From NCBI GenBank assembly GCA_008501735.1, contig QQUF01000035.1, positions 124,001 through 188,000 of the forward strand: a stretch of 64,000 nt of DNA, read 5' to 3'. The notes below the pieces were generated by a model, which was not told the origin of the DNA, searched no databases, and saw only the letters and a program-made list of their open reading frames with translations. Origin of the DNA: Calditrichota bacterium. GTDB taxonomy: Bacteria > CLD3. Made by a program: the position numbers and the translations under genes. Shown here piece after piece: positions 17,834-27,596 of the stretch (its first letter is position 1; every line of letters starts with the position of its first letter).

Positions 17834-19546
17834 TTATTCTTCGTAAGTTGTTTTAATTACTTCTGCAGCAGTTGTTGATCCTGCTTTCATTTTTCTAAGT
17901 CCACTATCACGCAATGTAATCATTCCTGTTCTGATAGCCTCATCACGAATTTCATCTTGATTTTTTTTCGCGAAAATCATTTTTCTAACATCACGGTTTA
18001 CTTCAAGGATTTCAAATAATGCATTTCTTCCTTGATATCCTGTATTTCTACAGTGAATACAACCTTTACCTGTCATAAAATTAATTTCTTTGACTTCTTC
18101 AGGTGTTAGTCTTAATGCCTCTATTTCGATATCAGTTGGAGTATATGGTTCTTTACATTGGTCACAAATTTTTCTTACAAGTCTTTGTGCTACAACCATA
18201 TTCAAAGATGATCCTACGAGAAATTCAGGAATTCCAATATCAATCAAACGAGTAATTGTCGCTGGAGCATCATTTGCGTGAAGTGATGCAAATACAAGGT
18301 GACCAGTAAGCGAGAATTTAACAGCGATATCCGCCGTCTCCATATCACGAATCTCACCAATAAGTAGAACATCAGGGTCTTGTCGAAGAATTGACCTCAA
18401 AGCTGCCGCAAAAGTTAACCCGATTTTTGGAATACAATGAACTTGGTTAATTCCTGCAATTTGATACTCAACTGGGTCTTCTACAGTAGTAATGTTTACT
18501 TCACTTGATTTTACTTCAACTAAAGATGAATAGAGTGTAGTTGATTTTCCAGCTCCTGTTGGACCTGATACAATGATAATTCCATAAGGCAATGCAATCC
18601 ATTTACGGAAAATTGCCAACATATCGTCATCAAAACCAAGGTTTGTAAGAGAAAGCGTAAATGATTTTTTGTCCAAAAGTCTCATTACAACTTTTTCACC
18701 TGTTACAGTAGGCAAAATAGAAGTACGAACATCAACTTCTTTATCAGTAAATTTCATTGTAAAACGACCGTCTTGAGGAAGCCTACGCTCTGCAATATTT
18801 AAATCTGCTAAAATTTTAATACGTGATGTAATCGCATTGTGAGCAGTTTTTGGTGGACGCATAATCTCGTGAAGAACACCATCAATTCTATAACGAACTA
18901 AAGTATGAGTATCAAGACCTTCAATATGAACATCTGTTGCTCTATCTTTAATTGCCTCACGAAGTAAGATATTTACGAACTTAATAATTGGTCCTTCATC
19001 AGACAAATCTCCAAGCTCATTCAAATCTAAATCATCATCTTCTTCAATTCCACCGACAAATTCAACACCTTGAAGAGTTGACGAAACCTGTCCTTCAATC
19101 TTAAGTTCTTTATAATGTCTATCAATTGCTAAATTGATCATTTTCTCAGTAGCAATTATTGGAATTATTTCACACCCTGTTATTTTTTTTAAACTATCGA
19201 GAAGAACAACATCATCAGGATCAACCATAACAACCTTTAAAATATCGTGGTCGCGTGCCAATGCAATGACATTATTTTCATTTGCAAATGGTTCAGGAAT
19301 TAATCTGACAATATCTTTTTCTACTCTAAGTAAAGCGTCTTCATCAACTGTTTCGAAACCAAGCTGCATTCCAAGGGCTGAAAGTACATTTTGCTCAGTT
19401 ACGTAACCTTGCTTTACTAAAACTTCACCTATTTTTTCACCTGGATTTCGTCTCTGAAAATCTAAGGCATCTTGAAGTTGGTTTTCACTAACCAAACCTT
19501 CTTTAACTAGAATAGTCCCTAACTGAACGAATTGGTAGTTACTCAT
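17834..19546 (-). CDS. pilB: Type IV pilus assembly ATPase PilB
   Basis: PilB/GspE hydrolyses ATP to drive pilus extension. The 570-residue protein opens with an MshEN-type domain (LVKEGLVSENQLQDALDFQRRNPGEK; such domains bind c-di-GMP in some relatives) and then carries the ATPase core. Walker A is SGPTGAGKSTT, the Asp box lies around VHIEGLDTHTLVRYRIDG, Walker B is DVLLIGEIRD and the His box is GHLVFASLHAND. The zinc-binding CxxC pairs CDQC and CIHC lie near the C-terminus. A clear CAGGAGA precedes the start. Confidence 0.97.
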   Translation of the reverse strand: MSNYQFVQLGTILVKEGLVSENQLQDALDFQRRNPGEKIGEVLVKQGYVTEQNVLSALGMQLGFETVDEDALLRVEKDIVRLIPEPFANENNVIALARDHDILKVVMVDPDDVVLLDSLKKITGCEIIPIIATEKMINLAIDRHYKELKIEGQVSSTLQGVEFVGGIEEDDDLDLNELGDLSDEGPIIKFVNILLREAIKDRATDVHIEGLDTHTLVRYRIDGVLHEIMRPPKTAHNAITSRIKILADLNIAERRLPQDGRFTMKFTDKEVDVRTSILPTVTGEKVVMRLLDKKSFTLSLTNLGFDDDMLAIFRKWIALPYGIIIVSGPTGAGKSTTLYSSLVEVKSSEVNITTVEDPVEYQIAGINQVHCIPKIGLTFAAALRSILRQDPDVLLIGEIRDMETADIAVKFSLTGHLVFASLHANDAPATITRLIDIGIPEFLVGSSLNMVVAQRLVRKICDQCKEPYTPTDIEIEALRLTPEEVKEINFMTGKGCIHCRNTGYQGRNALFEILEVNRDVRKMIFAKKNQDEIRDEAIRTGMITLRDSGLRKMKAGSTTAAEVIKTTYEE

Positions 19547-19595
19547 TAAATCTCCTGTCGCACATTTTAAAGATTTTTTTCACTAAAAATTAAAA

Positions 19596-19625
19596 TTCAG
19601 AGACACTTTTAAAAGTGTCTCTGAA
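19596..19625 (-). terminator. Terminator between the Ig-repeat lipoprotein gene and pilB
   Basis: A perfect 30-bp palindrome with 15-bp arms (TTCAGAGACACTTTT and its complement) lies 11 bases past the lipoprotein stop. On the minus strand it is followed by TTTTAATTTTT, as expected for an intrinsic terminator. It separates the pilM-to-lipoprotein unit from pilB-pilC. Confidence 0.8.
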
Positions 19626-19636
19626 AAATATAAGTT

Positions 19637-22600
19637 TTACTTAGCTGTATAAGCTTCTACTTGCTCAACTAAATTAGCAACTGGTCCACAACCGATAGTG
19701 TACCAATTTGTACAACTTCCATCTGGAACTTCAAAAACTTCACGACTTCTGAAATCAAGAACTTTTCTTTTAAGGTCTTTTGATGTTAAATCAATTGGGT
19801 CAACAATTGATTTAAAACAGAATGGAGAACCCCAAGGAGAAGCACCGTTTACACAAGTTCCAACACGACATTTTAAATCTGCAGGAGATTGTGGATCTTC
19901 ACCTGGATTGTAATGTTGTTTTGTTAATGTAATTGAAGGTGGTTGATCATTTACTCCTGTTCCAATTACAGATACAGTAATTGTAACATTTTCAGTAGAA
20001 ATAATTGGGAAAGGAGGATCAGTTTGTTGTGGGTCATCAACATCATCACAAGCAAAAACTAATGTGTTTGTTGCAGAACCACCAGAATTTGTTAAAACTG
20101 AAGCAATCAATGGTTGAACAAAATCTTCAGGATAATTTGGTAAAGGTTTTCCTGGATTCAACAATTGATAGTTTAAAGCATAACAAGAGTTTGCATCAAG
20201 CTCACCTGAAATAGGATCCACTTCATACAAGCAATTATTTACCCAACCGTCGAGGTCAATGTATTCTGTAAATCTTCCTCTAGTTGCTGTAAACTGAATA
20301 GGTGTTCCTGTAATTGCATTTTGTTGACCATCAACAAGATTAGCCGTTACATCAATTCTTGTCCAACAAGCACCTGCTTCATTAATAATTCCAGGCTGAG
20401 TAGCTGAAGAAGAAAGTTCTGGTTCATTCAAACCGAGGTCTACAAGTAAACTATCAATTATAGGATCTCCATTTGCACCAGCTGCAGAAGCAAAAACCCA
20501 AACTTCTCCATTAGTTTCAAAACCTCTGTAAGTAAGCTCAGTATATGCTACACCTTTAGTTTGATCACCACCAAGTGGAGATTCATTAAAAGTCACAGCT
20601 GCACCACCAATATTTACTTCAGAACCAGAAACAGGGTTTTGTAAATCTACAACTTCACATTGTACAGGAGGATTCCCTGCAGTACCTGGAATTCTTCTGA
20701 TGATTTTGAAAAAGTCATTTTCATCAGTTGTAAAGAAAACAGCTGTTGAATCTTGAACAGGGTTATCATAAGCATCAACTACTGATGCAGAAACTTCTGT
20801 TTTCCAAAGCCCACCACCAATGTTTTCACCTGCTGGAGCATAACCAACAAATATATTTGCTGGAGGACCAGAAGTAATTACGATTTGACTATAACCTGCA
20901 TTAATGTTTGCTGAAGGAATCGAAGCTCTAATTGAAATTGGACCGTTATCAGTTCCAGAAGTCATTTGAATATTAGCAATTCCTGCATTGTTTGTTGTTG
21001 ATGTAATTGGATTTTCACCAAAATGATGTTGTGCACTATTATTTGTTGTAAAGAGTACAGGTTGATCATTCAATGGATCGTTTCCGTTTGGAACACTAAT
21101 AAAACTAAATTCTACTTCTTGTCCAGCAGTTACAGGTTGACCTGTTCCGTCATAAACAATTGCTTGAACTGTTATAGTTTCAGTTCCACCAGTCCCTTTA
21201 ACTTGAACTTCATTTGAACTCACATCAATATCAATTGATGCTGGAGTTGCAGTTGAAACTACAGAAAAAGCGATAGAATCTTGTAAAGTTGCACCATCAG
21301 TTTGATTCACAGTAATTGTGATTACCTCTGTTCCTGATTCTTGTAAACCAGTGTAAATAACTCTTGCTGCACCTTCAAAATTTTCACCGCCCCAAGAGAA
21401 GCTTTCTGTTAAAACATTTTGAGGAGTAACACTGCCCAAAACAGGAGCAAAATTGATTGATTTGTTGTTTACTGCATTGCCATCAGCATTTCTTAATTCA
21501 ACTAATAAGTATGAATCCTCAAAAGTAGTAACTTGAGCGAGTGGTGAAATTGAGTTTTCATCAAACTCGTAAGGACCACTAATATTCATTACTGTCGCAA
21601 CTTGTGGAGTTGGTTGAACTCTTACAACATTAAAATAAGAAGTATCACTAAAAGTTTCGCCTGAATTTCCATAAATTTGAACTGTAACAGTATCTTTTGT
21701 GATACCATTGTCAACAAATACTCCTGTTGCATCATAAAACAAGAAATCTGTTTTACCATTCGACGATGTTGTTTCCGAATTAACTGCTGTTCCACCTGAA
21801 GTCTCAGTATAGAATTTTCCAGAATTCGAAGTGTTTGGATAACCAACTAACTTTGAATTAAAAGAAACAGCTACATTTTTTGCATTGTCACCGTCAACAT
21901 AAGTTGCACCAACTGAGATAGCCCTTCGTTGGTTATTAAGAATTGTTCTTGGAGCAGTAATTGTCCCTACAGGATTTGGTTCAGCAATTTTCAATTGGAC
22001 TTTTGTATCCTGAATATTGTAAGAATACCATTTTGTAAGGCCTGTTTGATTTTTTGCCGTTTTATGAGTTACACTAAAAACCCCGCTATAAATTGGTCTT
22101 CCGTCAGAATCTTTTTTAGAAATAATACTTGTGTAAGGTCTATAGATTGTACCATCAGAAAGATAACTATAGCTGTTATTTGAGAAGAAGTTATTGAGCA
22201 AACTTGTAGAATCTGCATCAAATCTTTTCATCTCAACTCTTGCATTACTAAGAATATCACTACCATCAAGAACCTTTAATTCAATCGCAAACTTTTCTTG
22301 TGTTGAAGAAAGCGTTCCGAGTAGAATTGGGTCTAAATCTGTAGAATTCTCAGTAAATACAGGAATGTTTACTGAATCAAGAGGCGTTGCACTTACGTCG
22401 TTTCCAATGTAATTTGTTTGTGCGAGTCTTTTTAAAGAAACTTCAAACCCTGTGGCTTGACGCTCAACAAAAGACATTTTGATTGCCTTAGTTGTTTTTA
22501 CATTATCCTTAGAATCTGTTGCTCTAATTTGAACTGTTACAGAACCTTCTTTACCATTATTTTGAACATTAACAAAAGATGAAGTTACAAAAGCAGAAGG

Positions 22601-22957
22601 AGCAAATCCTTCTGAAGCACCTGTCATTAACACTTCAACATTATCTGTTGAAATTGTGTTAGTTCCATCAGTTGTAAATGCAGTATAAGGAACTCTTGCA
22701 GTAACATCATTTCCTTGGACAAAACCATTAACGATGTTAAAAATATAAGTTCCGTCAGTTGGGTCAGTTGAAACAACTACATTTGTAGAGTCAACTCCGG
22801 AAAATGAAGGATTACCAGTAATTTGCACTTGCGTCAATTCTGATATGCCTCCAGAAGCTCCCGGTTCACCAATTGCTTTATCACCTTCACATCCCATTAA
22901 TGAGAAAGAAAGTAATAAACCAGTCATTAGCAGTCCGCTAAACTTTTTAGTTTTCAT
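19637..22957 (-). CDS. Large Ig-repeat (invasin/Big-like) lipoprotein in the pilus operon
   Basis: The 1,106-residue product has a lipoprotein signal peptide with lipobox LMGC and is then a string of beta-sandwich repeats. Big_1/invasin-like units are visible around 590-690 (ETITVQAIVYDGTGQPVTAGQEVEF), 720-800 (KTEVSASVVDAYDNPVQDSTAVFF) and 880-930 (ITGTPIQFTATRGRF). The C-terminal 100 residues are cysteine-containing and unlike the repeats. Such proteins are surface adhesins or spacers. It is the last gene of the unit starting at pilM, 55 bases after the secretin gene, so it is probably made with the pilus. Its ribosome binding site sits in a leader nearly identical to that of the pilV-like gene. 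Confidence 0.82.
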   Translation of the reverse strand: MKTKKFSGLLMTGLLLSFSLMGCEGDKAIGEPGASGGISELTQVQITGNPSFSGVDSTNVVVSTDPTDGTYIFNIVNGFVQGNDVTARVPYTAFTTDGTNTISTDNVEVLMTGASEGFAPSAFVTSSFVNVQNNGKEGSVTVQIRATDSKDNVKTTKAIKMSFVERQATGFEVSLKRLAQTNYIGNDVSATPLDSVNIPVFTENSTDLDPILLGTLSSTQEKFAIELKVLDGSDILSNARVEMKRFDADSTSLLNNFFSNNSYSYLSDGTIYRPYTSIISKKDSDGRPIYSGVFSVTHKTAKNQTGLTKWYSYNIQDTKVQLKIAEPNPVGTITAPRTILNNQRRAISVGATYVDGDNAKNVAVSFNSKLVGYPNTSNSGKFYTETSGGTAVNSETTSSNGKTDFLFYDATGVFVDNGITKDTVTVQIYGNSGETFSDTSYFNVVRVQPTPQVATVMNISGPYEFDENSISPLAQVTTFEDSYLLVELRNADGNAVNNKSINFAPVLGSVTPQNVLTESFSWGGENFEGAARVIYTGLQESGTEVITITVNQTDGATLQDSIAFSVVSTATPASIDIDVSSNEVQVKGTGGTETITVQAIVYDGTGQPVTAGQEVEFSFISVPNGNDPLNDQPVLFTTNNSAQHHFGENPITSTTNNAGIANIQMTSGTDNGPISIRASIPSANINAGYSQIVITSGPPANIFVGYAPAGENIGGGLWKTEVSASVVDAYDNPVQDSTAVFFTTDENDFFKIIRRIPGTAGNPPVQCEVVDLQNPVSGSEVNIGGAAVTFNESPLGGDQTKGVAYTELTYRGFETNGEVWVFASAAGANGDPIIDSLLVDLGLNEPELSSSATQPGIINEAGACWTRIDVTANLVDGQQNAITGTPIQFTATRGRFTEYIDLDGWVNNCLYEVDPISGELDANSCYALNYQLLNPGKPLPNYPEDFVQPLIASVLTNSGGSATNTLVFACDDVDDPQQTDPPFPIISTENVTITVSVIGTGVNDQPPSITLTKQHYNPGEDPQSPADLKCRVGTCVNGASPWGSPFCFKSIVDPIDLTSKDLKRKVLDFRSREVFEVPDGSCTNWYTIGCGPVANLVEQVEAYTAK

Positions 22958-23012
22958 GAAAAAACCTCCATAGGTTTAATTTTGAGAGTTTATGCTTCTC
23001 CCTCAAAATTAT

Positions 23013-24590
23013 CTATTCTTCTGTATTTGTTGTTTCACTGTTGTCTTCTTCAACGCTTTCTTCTGAAGAATCGTCGTCTTCCATACTTGAATCTTCTTCC
23101 ATTTCTTCTTCGAGTTTGAAGCCTTCAAGCTGGAATAAGATTTCTTCCATAGTTTCTCCGTCAACTGTTTCACCTTCTGGATTAACAAGTTTTCCGTCTT
23201 TTAAAACGTGAGGAGTAACTTTGATGATTAAGTCTGTCTTTTCATTTGAAGCAACTTCGTGTCTAAAAAGGTGTCCAAGAATTGGCAATTCATTAATTGC
23301 TTCAATTTCACCTAAGTAAGGAAGTTTGCTATCTGCAGATTTATCTTCATTTTTCAACAAACCAGCAATGATTGCAGACTGTCCGTCTTTCATTCTTACA
23401 GTTGTTTCAGCAAATCTAACTTTAGTCCAAGGAACTTCGTTTCCTTCAGGTCCTACAAATCTAAAGATTGAACTTGCTTCTGGTCTGATTGCTGTTTCGA
23501 TATAATTTGCTTCATAAAGTCTTGGAGTTATGTGAAGTTTTATACCAACATTTACAAATCTTGTACGGAATTGTCCACCAAGTCCACTTGCTTGTAAGAT
23601 GTAAGGTACTTGGTCAGTTACTTCAACAACTGCTCTTTTACCATTAATTGTAGAAACTTGAGCGTCAGAAAGAATTTCAGCTTTACCAGAATTCAACAAG
23701 AAATCTAAAGTAAAGTCAAAAGCGTTTAACTGACGACTGTATCCTTGAGATGGTAAAATATCAAGACCATTTTTGATTGGTTGAAAAATATGAGCGTCTG
23801 GGGCTTGTCCGATTGGAACTGGACTACTAAATTCAGCTTGAGTTGGAATATAGTAGTTTGGAAGTCCGCCTAATCCAGATTGGTTCACAAGGTCAACATT
23901 TACATCTTCAATGAGAACGTTTCCACCATTTCCTGTGAAAGTTGCAGAAGGATTTTCAGCAATGATTGTTGAAAGATGATTAAGTCTTTCCCAATCAATT
24001 CCGTATTCTTCTTCAGCTTGAGCAGAAACTTCTATTATTTTTGAATCAAGAAGAATTTGCTTAGGTGGTTGGTCAACTTCAGAGATTAATTTGTCAATTT
24101 GATCCAAAACTTTAGGACTTGCGAGAACTAAAATTTTATTTTGAACTGGGTCAACTTGAACTTTTTTAGTTAAGTCTTTTAATAACTTTTGAACATCAAC
24201 AGCTTGACTGTTTCTTAATTGGAATACCTTAGCAGTAATCCCAACTTCTTTTTTGATGTCTTTTTCACTTCCAACAAGGAAAGAACTTCCAACTAAATCA
24301 TAAGAAAGTCCTGCAGCTCTTACAACTAAGTTCATTGCTTGTTCGATTGGTGTATCTTTTAAGTGAATCGAAATTCTTTCTTTTTTATTAACACCAGGTC
24401 CAGTAACAATATTATAACCACTTGCTGCTGCCAAAATTGATAAAATATCTGGTAACGATGAATCGTCTGCGTCAATGGTTACTTTTGTATCCAAGCTTTG
24501 AGCTTGAAGGTCTGCATTAGGTAAAACCACAGCAAGTGACAAGGCAAAAGCACTGCCAATCACAAGACTTTTTGGTAAATCAAATTTCAA
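23013..24590 (-). CDS. pilQ: Type IV pilus secretin PilQ
   Basis: PilQ forms the outer-membrane channel through which the pilus emerges. The 525-residue precursor has a signal peptide (to about residue 31, DLQAQ) and an STN/N0 domain (IDADDSSLPDILSILAAASGYNIV). An N1-like domain (AKVFQLRNSQAVDVQKLLKDL) follows, then the secretin core from about 290 to 460 (VPYILQ, VGIKLHITPRL, VRMKDGQSAIIAGLLKNE, LPILGHLFRH). It is shorter than proteobacterial PilQ and lacks AMIN domains. The last 55 residues are strongly acidic (Glu/Asp/Ser) and probably disordered. It follows the pilMNO genes, as in other pilus loci. Confidence 0.95.
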   Translation of the reverse strand: MKFDLPKSLVIGSAFALSLAVVLPNADLQAQSLDTKVTIDADDSSLPDILSILAAASGYNIVTGPGVNKKERISIHLKDTPIEQAMNLVVRAAGLSYDLVGSSFLVGSEKDIKKEVGITAKVFQLRNSQAVDVQKLLKDLTKKVQVDPVQNKILVLASPKVLDQIDKLISEVDQPPKQILLDSKIIEVSAQAEEEYGIDWERLNHLSTIIAENPSATFTGNGGNVLIEDVNVDLVNQSGLGGLPNYYIPTQAEFSSPVPIGQAPDAHIFQPIKNGLDILPSQGYSRQLNAFDFTLDFLLNSGKAEILSDAQVSTINGKRAVVEVTDQVPYILQASGLGGQFRTRFVNVGIKLHITPRLYEANYIETAIRPEASSIFRFVGPEGNEVPWTKVRFAETTVRMKDGQSAIIAGLLKNEDKSADSKLPYLGEIEAINELPILGHLFRHEVASNEKTDLIIKVTPHVLKDGKLVNPEGETVDGETMEEILFQLEGFKLEEEMEEDSSMEDDDSSEESVEEDNSETTNTEE

Positions 24591-24621
24591 GATTTATTCC
24601 TCCTGCGAAATACTTTATTTA

Positions 24622-25176
24622 TTAATAATTTCTAATTTTTGCTAATTTTAGTTCTTCTTCACTTGCTCCCTCGACATAACGAGTAATTCTGCCTTCCGGA
24701 GTTTGAACAACAACATGGTCGTCTTTTAAAGAAACTAATTTACAATCTCTACTGATTTTATCTCCAGGATTAGAGACTGCCCAGTTTTTTGCATCAAATT
24801 TAATAAGTGCTTTTCTTGAACCGTCATCAGTTGCAATGATTGCACTAAGTCTTAGGAAATCGAATCTATTGCCCAATTCCTCAGTATTAGCTGATTTTTT
24901 AATTCTGAGACTTTCAACAACATTTTTGTGAATAGTTAATGGGTCTCCATTAACATTTTTGTTAAAGTCATTACGAGCATTAAGGCTTTTTTCAATGCCT
25001 TGAATAACACCTTGTAATTCTTTATTCTCAACTTCACCTTGGTCAATTCTTTTAGCCAAAATTTTAGAAGTTGTGTTGTTAATATCAAAGAATGCAAAAT
25101 ACATAGTAACAATAAAAATCAACACAGCTATTGCCAAAATACTACTTTGGAATACTTCAAGTTTTCTTAAATCCAT
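24622..25176 (-). CDS. Single-pass membrane protein in the pilP position
   Basis: The 184-residue protein has one N-terminal membrane segment (SSILAIAVLIFIVTMYFAFFD, about 12-32), a helical region about 45-65 and a C-terminal part with short strands (DCKLVSLKDDHVVVQTPEGRITRYVEG). That closing pattern resembles the small beta-domain of PilP and GspC that docks on the secretin. It lies between pilO and the secretin, exactly where pilP sits in other genomes, but I cannot see PilP's lipobox or a clear sequence match. I infer a PilP-like role with moderate confidence. Confidence 0.6.
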   Translation of the reverse strand: MDLRKLEVFQSSILAIAVLIFIVTMYFAFFDINNTTSKILAKRIDQGEVENKELQGVIQGIEKSLNARNDFNKNVNGDPLTIHKNVVESLRIKKSANTEELGNRFDFLRLSAIIATDDGSRKALIKFDAKNWAVSNPGDKISRDCKLVSLKDDHVVVQTPEGRITRYVEGASEEELKLAKIRNY

Positions 25177-25181
25177 CTTGA

Positions 25182-25730
25182 TTATCCTTTCACCAAAGTT
25201 AGAGTGTTGATTGAGATATTTGCAGTGTATTTACCTAAGTCTTCTTCTTTTTCCATACTTAAGTATTGTCTAAGGTCATTTTTAACCTCAAAACCATTTA
25301 CATAAATTAACCTTGGGGATTTTTCCATTTTCTCAAGAAGTTTTGTAATTTGGTCGTAAGTTCCTTCGATTTTTATGTCGTAAGGAGTACGAACAAAGTT
25401 TCCAATTTTTCTTTGAGTTTTTGGTTCAATACTCAAAAGAGAAAGTCCCATTCGGTTAACTTCGTCTGTCATCTCGTCTATAAAAGGAACAGAGCCTTGT
25501 TTTGCAAGACTGTCCTGAGCTGACAAAGCCACATTTTTCTTTAAAAGGTCAGCAACCTTATTAAGTTTTTGGTCTAAAATTTGAGCACTTAAGAGGTCTT
25601 CTCTTTTCTTTTCAATATTTCGCTCAACATTTTTGATTTTTCTTGGAAGAGGTTGATATTCTCCATAAAGCCAGTAAAATCCACCAACGTAACCGATAAG
25701 TAAAATTGCTGCAACTATTAGCCATTTCAT
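25182..25730 (-). CDS. pilO: Type IV pilus alignment protein PilO
   Basis: PilO is a bitopic inner-membrane protein that pairs with PilN to link platform and secretin. The 182-residue product has an N-terminal membrane segment (LIVAAILLIGYVGGFYWLYG), a coiled-coil stretch about 30-75 and a ferredoxin-like periplasmic domain (MGLSLLSIEPKTQRKIGNF and YDIKIEGTYDQITKLLEKME). These are typical PilO features. Position between pilN and the pilP-like gene supports the call. Confidence 0.88.
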   Translation of the reverse strand: MKWLIVAAILLIGYVGGFYWLYGEYQPLPRKIKNVERNIEKKREDLLSAQILDQKLNKVADLLKKNVALSAQDSLAKQGSVPFIDEMTDEVNRMGLSLLSIEPKTQRKIGNFVRTPYDIKIEGTYDQITKLLEKMEKSPRLIYVNGFEVKNDLRQYLSMEKEEDLGKYTANISINTLTLVKG

Positions 25731-25756
25731 AGTTAATTAACCTATCCTATTTTAAT

Positions 25757-26470
25757 TTATCTTCTTTTTCTTTTGCGTTTGGTGCTGACTTTAACTTCAC
25801 CCTTATTATTTGCATTACAAACCAACGAAAATGCAATCAAATCTTGAGTTGCTTTTTTGGTTCTACCATCTAACTCGTCAAGTTCTCGCTTGAGTTGTTC
25901 AGGAGATTTATATCTATCTTTCGGGTCAACGATTTCACCTTTGATAGTAGTCAACTCTGCAAGTTCAAACTTAATATCGTCTAAACTTTTATAGAATGAT
26001 GCATCACTTTCAAGGTTATTGATAAGTTTAATAACAATATCAATATTTTTTTCATCAGCTTCTTTTTTGACCTTAACTCTTGCAATTCCGTCTAAACTTA
26101 AACGACCATTATTAAAAGTTACAGCAGTAAAAGCCATACCCGATGGAATCAAATCAGGAAGTTGGGTAAATTTTTCAGTCCAGAAAATTCTACTTTCCTC
26201 AACTTGAGCTAAGTCTCTTATGTCTTGCTCAGAAATACTTTTACCCTCTGTTTTGATTCTTGTAATTTCGTCTTCAATTTGTTGAAGTTGCTTTTGAAGC
26301 TCTGAATGTCGAGCTCCTAATTGCTCAGTTCTTACATATGCAAAAGCAAAAACAGCCATAAAAACAATCGCCCCTAAAACCGTTCCCAAAACGGTAGTTC
26401 TATTTAAAGCGAGTAAATCCTTATTTTCTTTTGCTTCTTTATTAAGATTTATATTATAACTAAAAGCCAT
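25757..26470 (-). CDS. pilN: Type IV pilus assembly protein PilN
   Basis: PilN binds PilM in the cytoplasm through its N-terminal INLNKEAKENK-like segment (here YNINLNKEAKENKD) and crosses the membrane once (about 28-47). It then forms a coiled coil and a small periplasmic domain. All these parts are visible in the 237 residues, followed by a basic tail (KVSTKRKRKRR) that is unusual. The gene starts 3 bases after pilM. Confidence 0.88.
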   Translation of the reverse strand: MAFSYNINLNKEAKENKDLLALNRTTVLGTVLGAIVFMAVFAFAYVRTEQLGARHSELQKQLQQIEDEITRIKTEGKSISEQDIRDLAQVEESRIFWTEKFTQLPDLIPSGMAFTAVTFNNGRLSLDGIARVKVKKEADEKNIDIVIKLINNLESDASFYKSLDDIKFELAELTTIKGEIVDPKDRYKSPEQLKRELDELDGRTKKATQDLIAFSLVCNANNKGEVKVSTKRKRKRR

Positions 26471-26473
26471 ATC

Positions 26474-27508
26474 CTATTCTCTCCTCAAAGCTAAACCAAC
26501 TGCTTGCGTATACTGAGTATCCGCAACGCCACCACTTACAAGTGCCATTGGGTTGTAAGCAGAAGTTGTAAGATTTAGGTTTTTGTTAATAAATTCAACA
26601 AATCCTGGAATTTTAGCTCCACCACCACAAATTAGCACTTCTTTAAAAGCAGAGTTGCTATTTTCTTTTGCGTAGTATCTGAGAGAACGTTTCAACTCTT
26701 CTAATAATTGTTCGTAAGAATTCTTCTGAACCATTTGAAGCGAAAGACCATCTCCTTCAGTCTTAGTTTCAAAAATATTATTTGATTTTTTGAAATTCTC
26801 AGCATCTAAATAAGTCATTTTTTTAGTTTCCGCTAAGTCTTCAGTGATTTTATGACCACCAACTTGAATACTTCTACTAAAAAATGGAGAATCTTTGCCA
26901 ATAACTAAAATATTAGAACTTCTTGCACCAATCTCCAAGATGATTGTTAAACCATCATTATCCACCTTCTTTTGCATCAAGAAAGCATTTGCAAGAGCCA
27001 AAACATCTACATCAATAATTGCTTCATCAACCTGAAATCCCGTGTCTTTTAGGATTTCTCTGTGCTTATCAAAAGCTTTTCTTGATGTAGCAACTAACAT
27101 TACATCCATATCGGTGGAGTTTGCATCGCCTCTAAGAATCTGAAAATCAAGAAGCGGTTGCTCTTCATCAAGAGGCAAATGCTTTCGAGCTTCAAATATC
27201 AAAGAAGAGTTTAACTCCTCCGCAGAAAGAGGTACAGATTTGATCTGCTTAACATGAGTTGATTGTCCGCCAATCGAAGTAACCAAAGCTTTGACTTTCT
27301 TCGGGTTGACTTTTGCCTCTGTTAAACATGCGTTCAGGGTTTCAAGAATCTGGTCAGCGGTTGGTCCCTCAGGATTGTATTCCTTTCCACTGAAAATCTC
27401 CTTAGAAGCACAACCAATTAGTTTGCTTCCTGTATCGGAATTTTCCAATTGGACAACCTTTACGCTGTGAGATCCTAAATCTACCCCAACAACATTCATT
27501 GTTTTCAT
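26474..27508 (-). CDS. pilM: Type IV pilus assembly actin-like ATPase PilM
   Basis: PilM is an FtsA-like cytoplasmic protein that nucleates the PilMNOP alignment complex. The 344-residue protein shows the actin-fold phosphate motifs (VVGVDLGSHSVKVVQLE at the start, LTIILEIGARSSNILVI in the middle) and the adenosine motif EVLICGGGAKIPGF. It is the first gene of a unit that runs through pilN, pilO, the pilP-like gene, the secretin and the Ig-repeat lipoprotein. AAGGAGA precedes the start. Confidence 0.95.
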   Translation of the reverse strand: MKTMNVVGVDLGSHSVKVVQLENSDTGSKLIGCASKEIFSGKEYNPEGPTADQILETLNACLTEAKVNPKKVKALVTSIGGQSTHVKQIKSVPLSAEELNSSLIFEARKHLPLDEEQPLLDFQILRGDANSTDMDVMLVATSRKAFDKHREILKDTGFQVDEAIIDVDVLALANAFLMQKKVDNDGLTIILEIGARSSNILVIGKDSPFFSRSIQVGGHKITEDLAETKKMTYLDAENFKKSNNIFETKTEGDGLSLQMVQKNSYEQLLEELKRSLRYYAKENSNSAFKEVLICGGGAKIPGFVEFINKNLNLTTSAYNPMALVSGGVADTQYTQAVGLALRRE

Positions 27509-27574
27509 TGCGTTAAATTCTCCTTAGCACTTATTTAAAAAGCTAATTAACTTAAAGTCCCATTTGTATAAAAT

Positions 27575-27595
27575 AACAGGGGTTAAACCCCTGTT
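27575..27595 (-). terminator. Terminator between the pilX-like gene and pilM
   Basis: AACAGGGGTT and AACCCCTGTT form a perfect 10-bp stem around one base, directly after the pilX-like stop; the minus-strand 3' flank is ATTTTAT. It separates the minor-pilin unit from pilM. The T-run on the plus side would let it work in both directions. Confidence 0.75.
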
Positions 27596-27596
27596 T

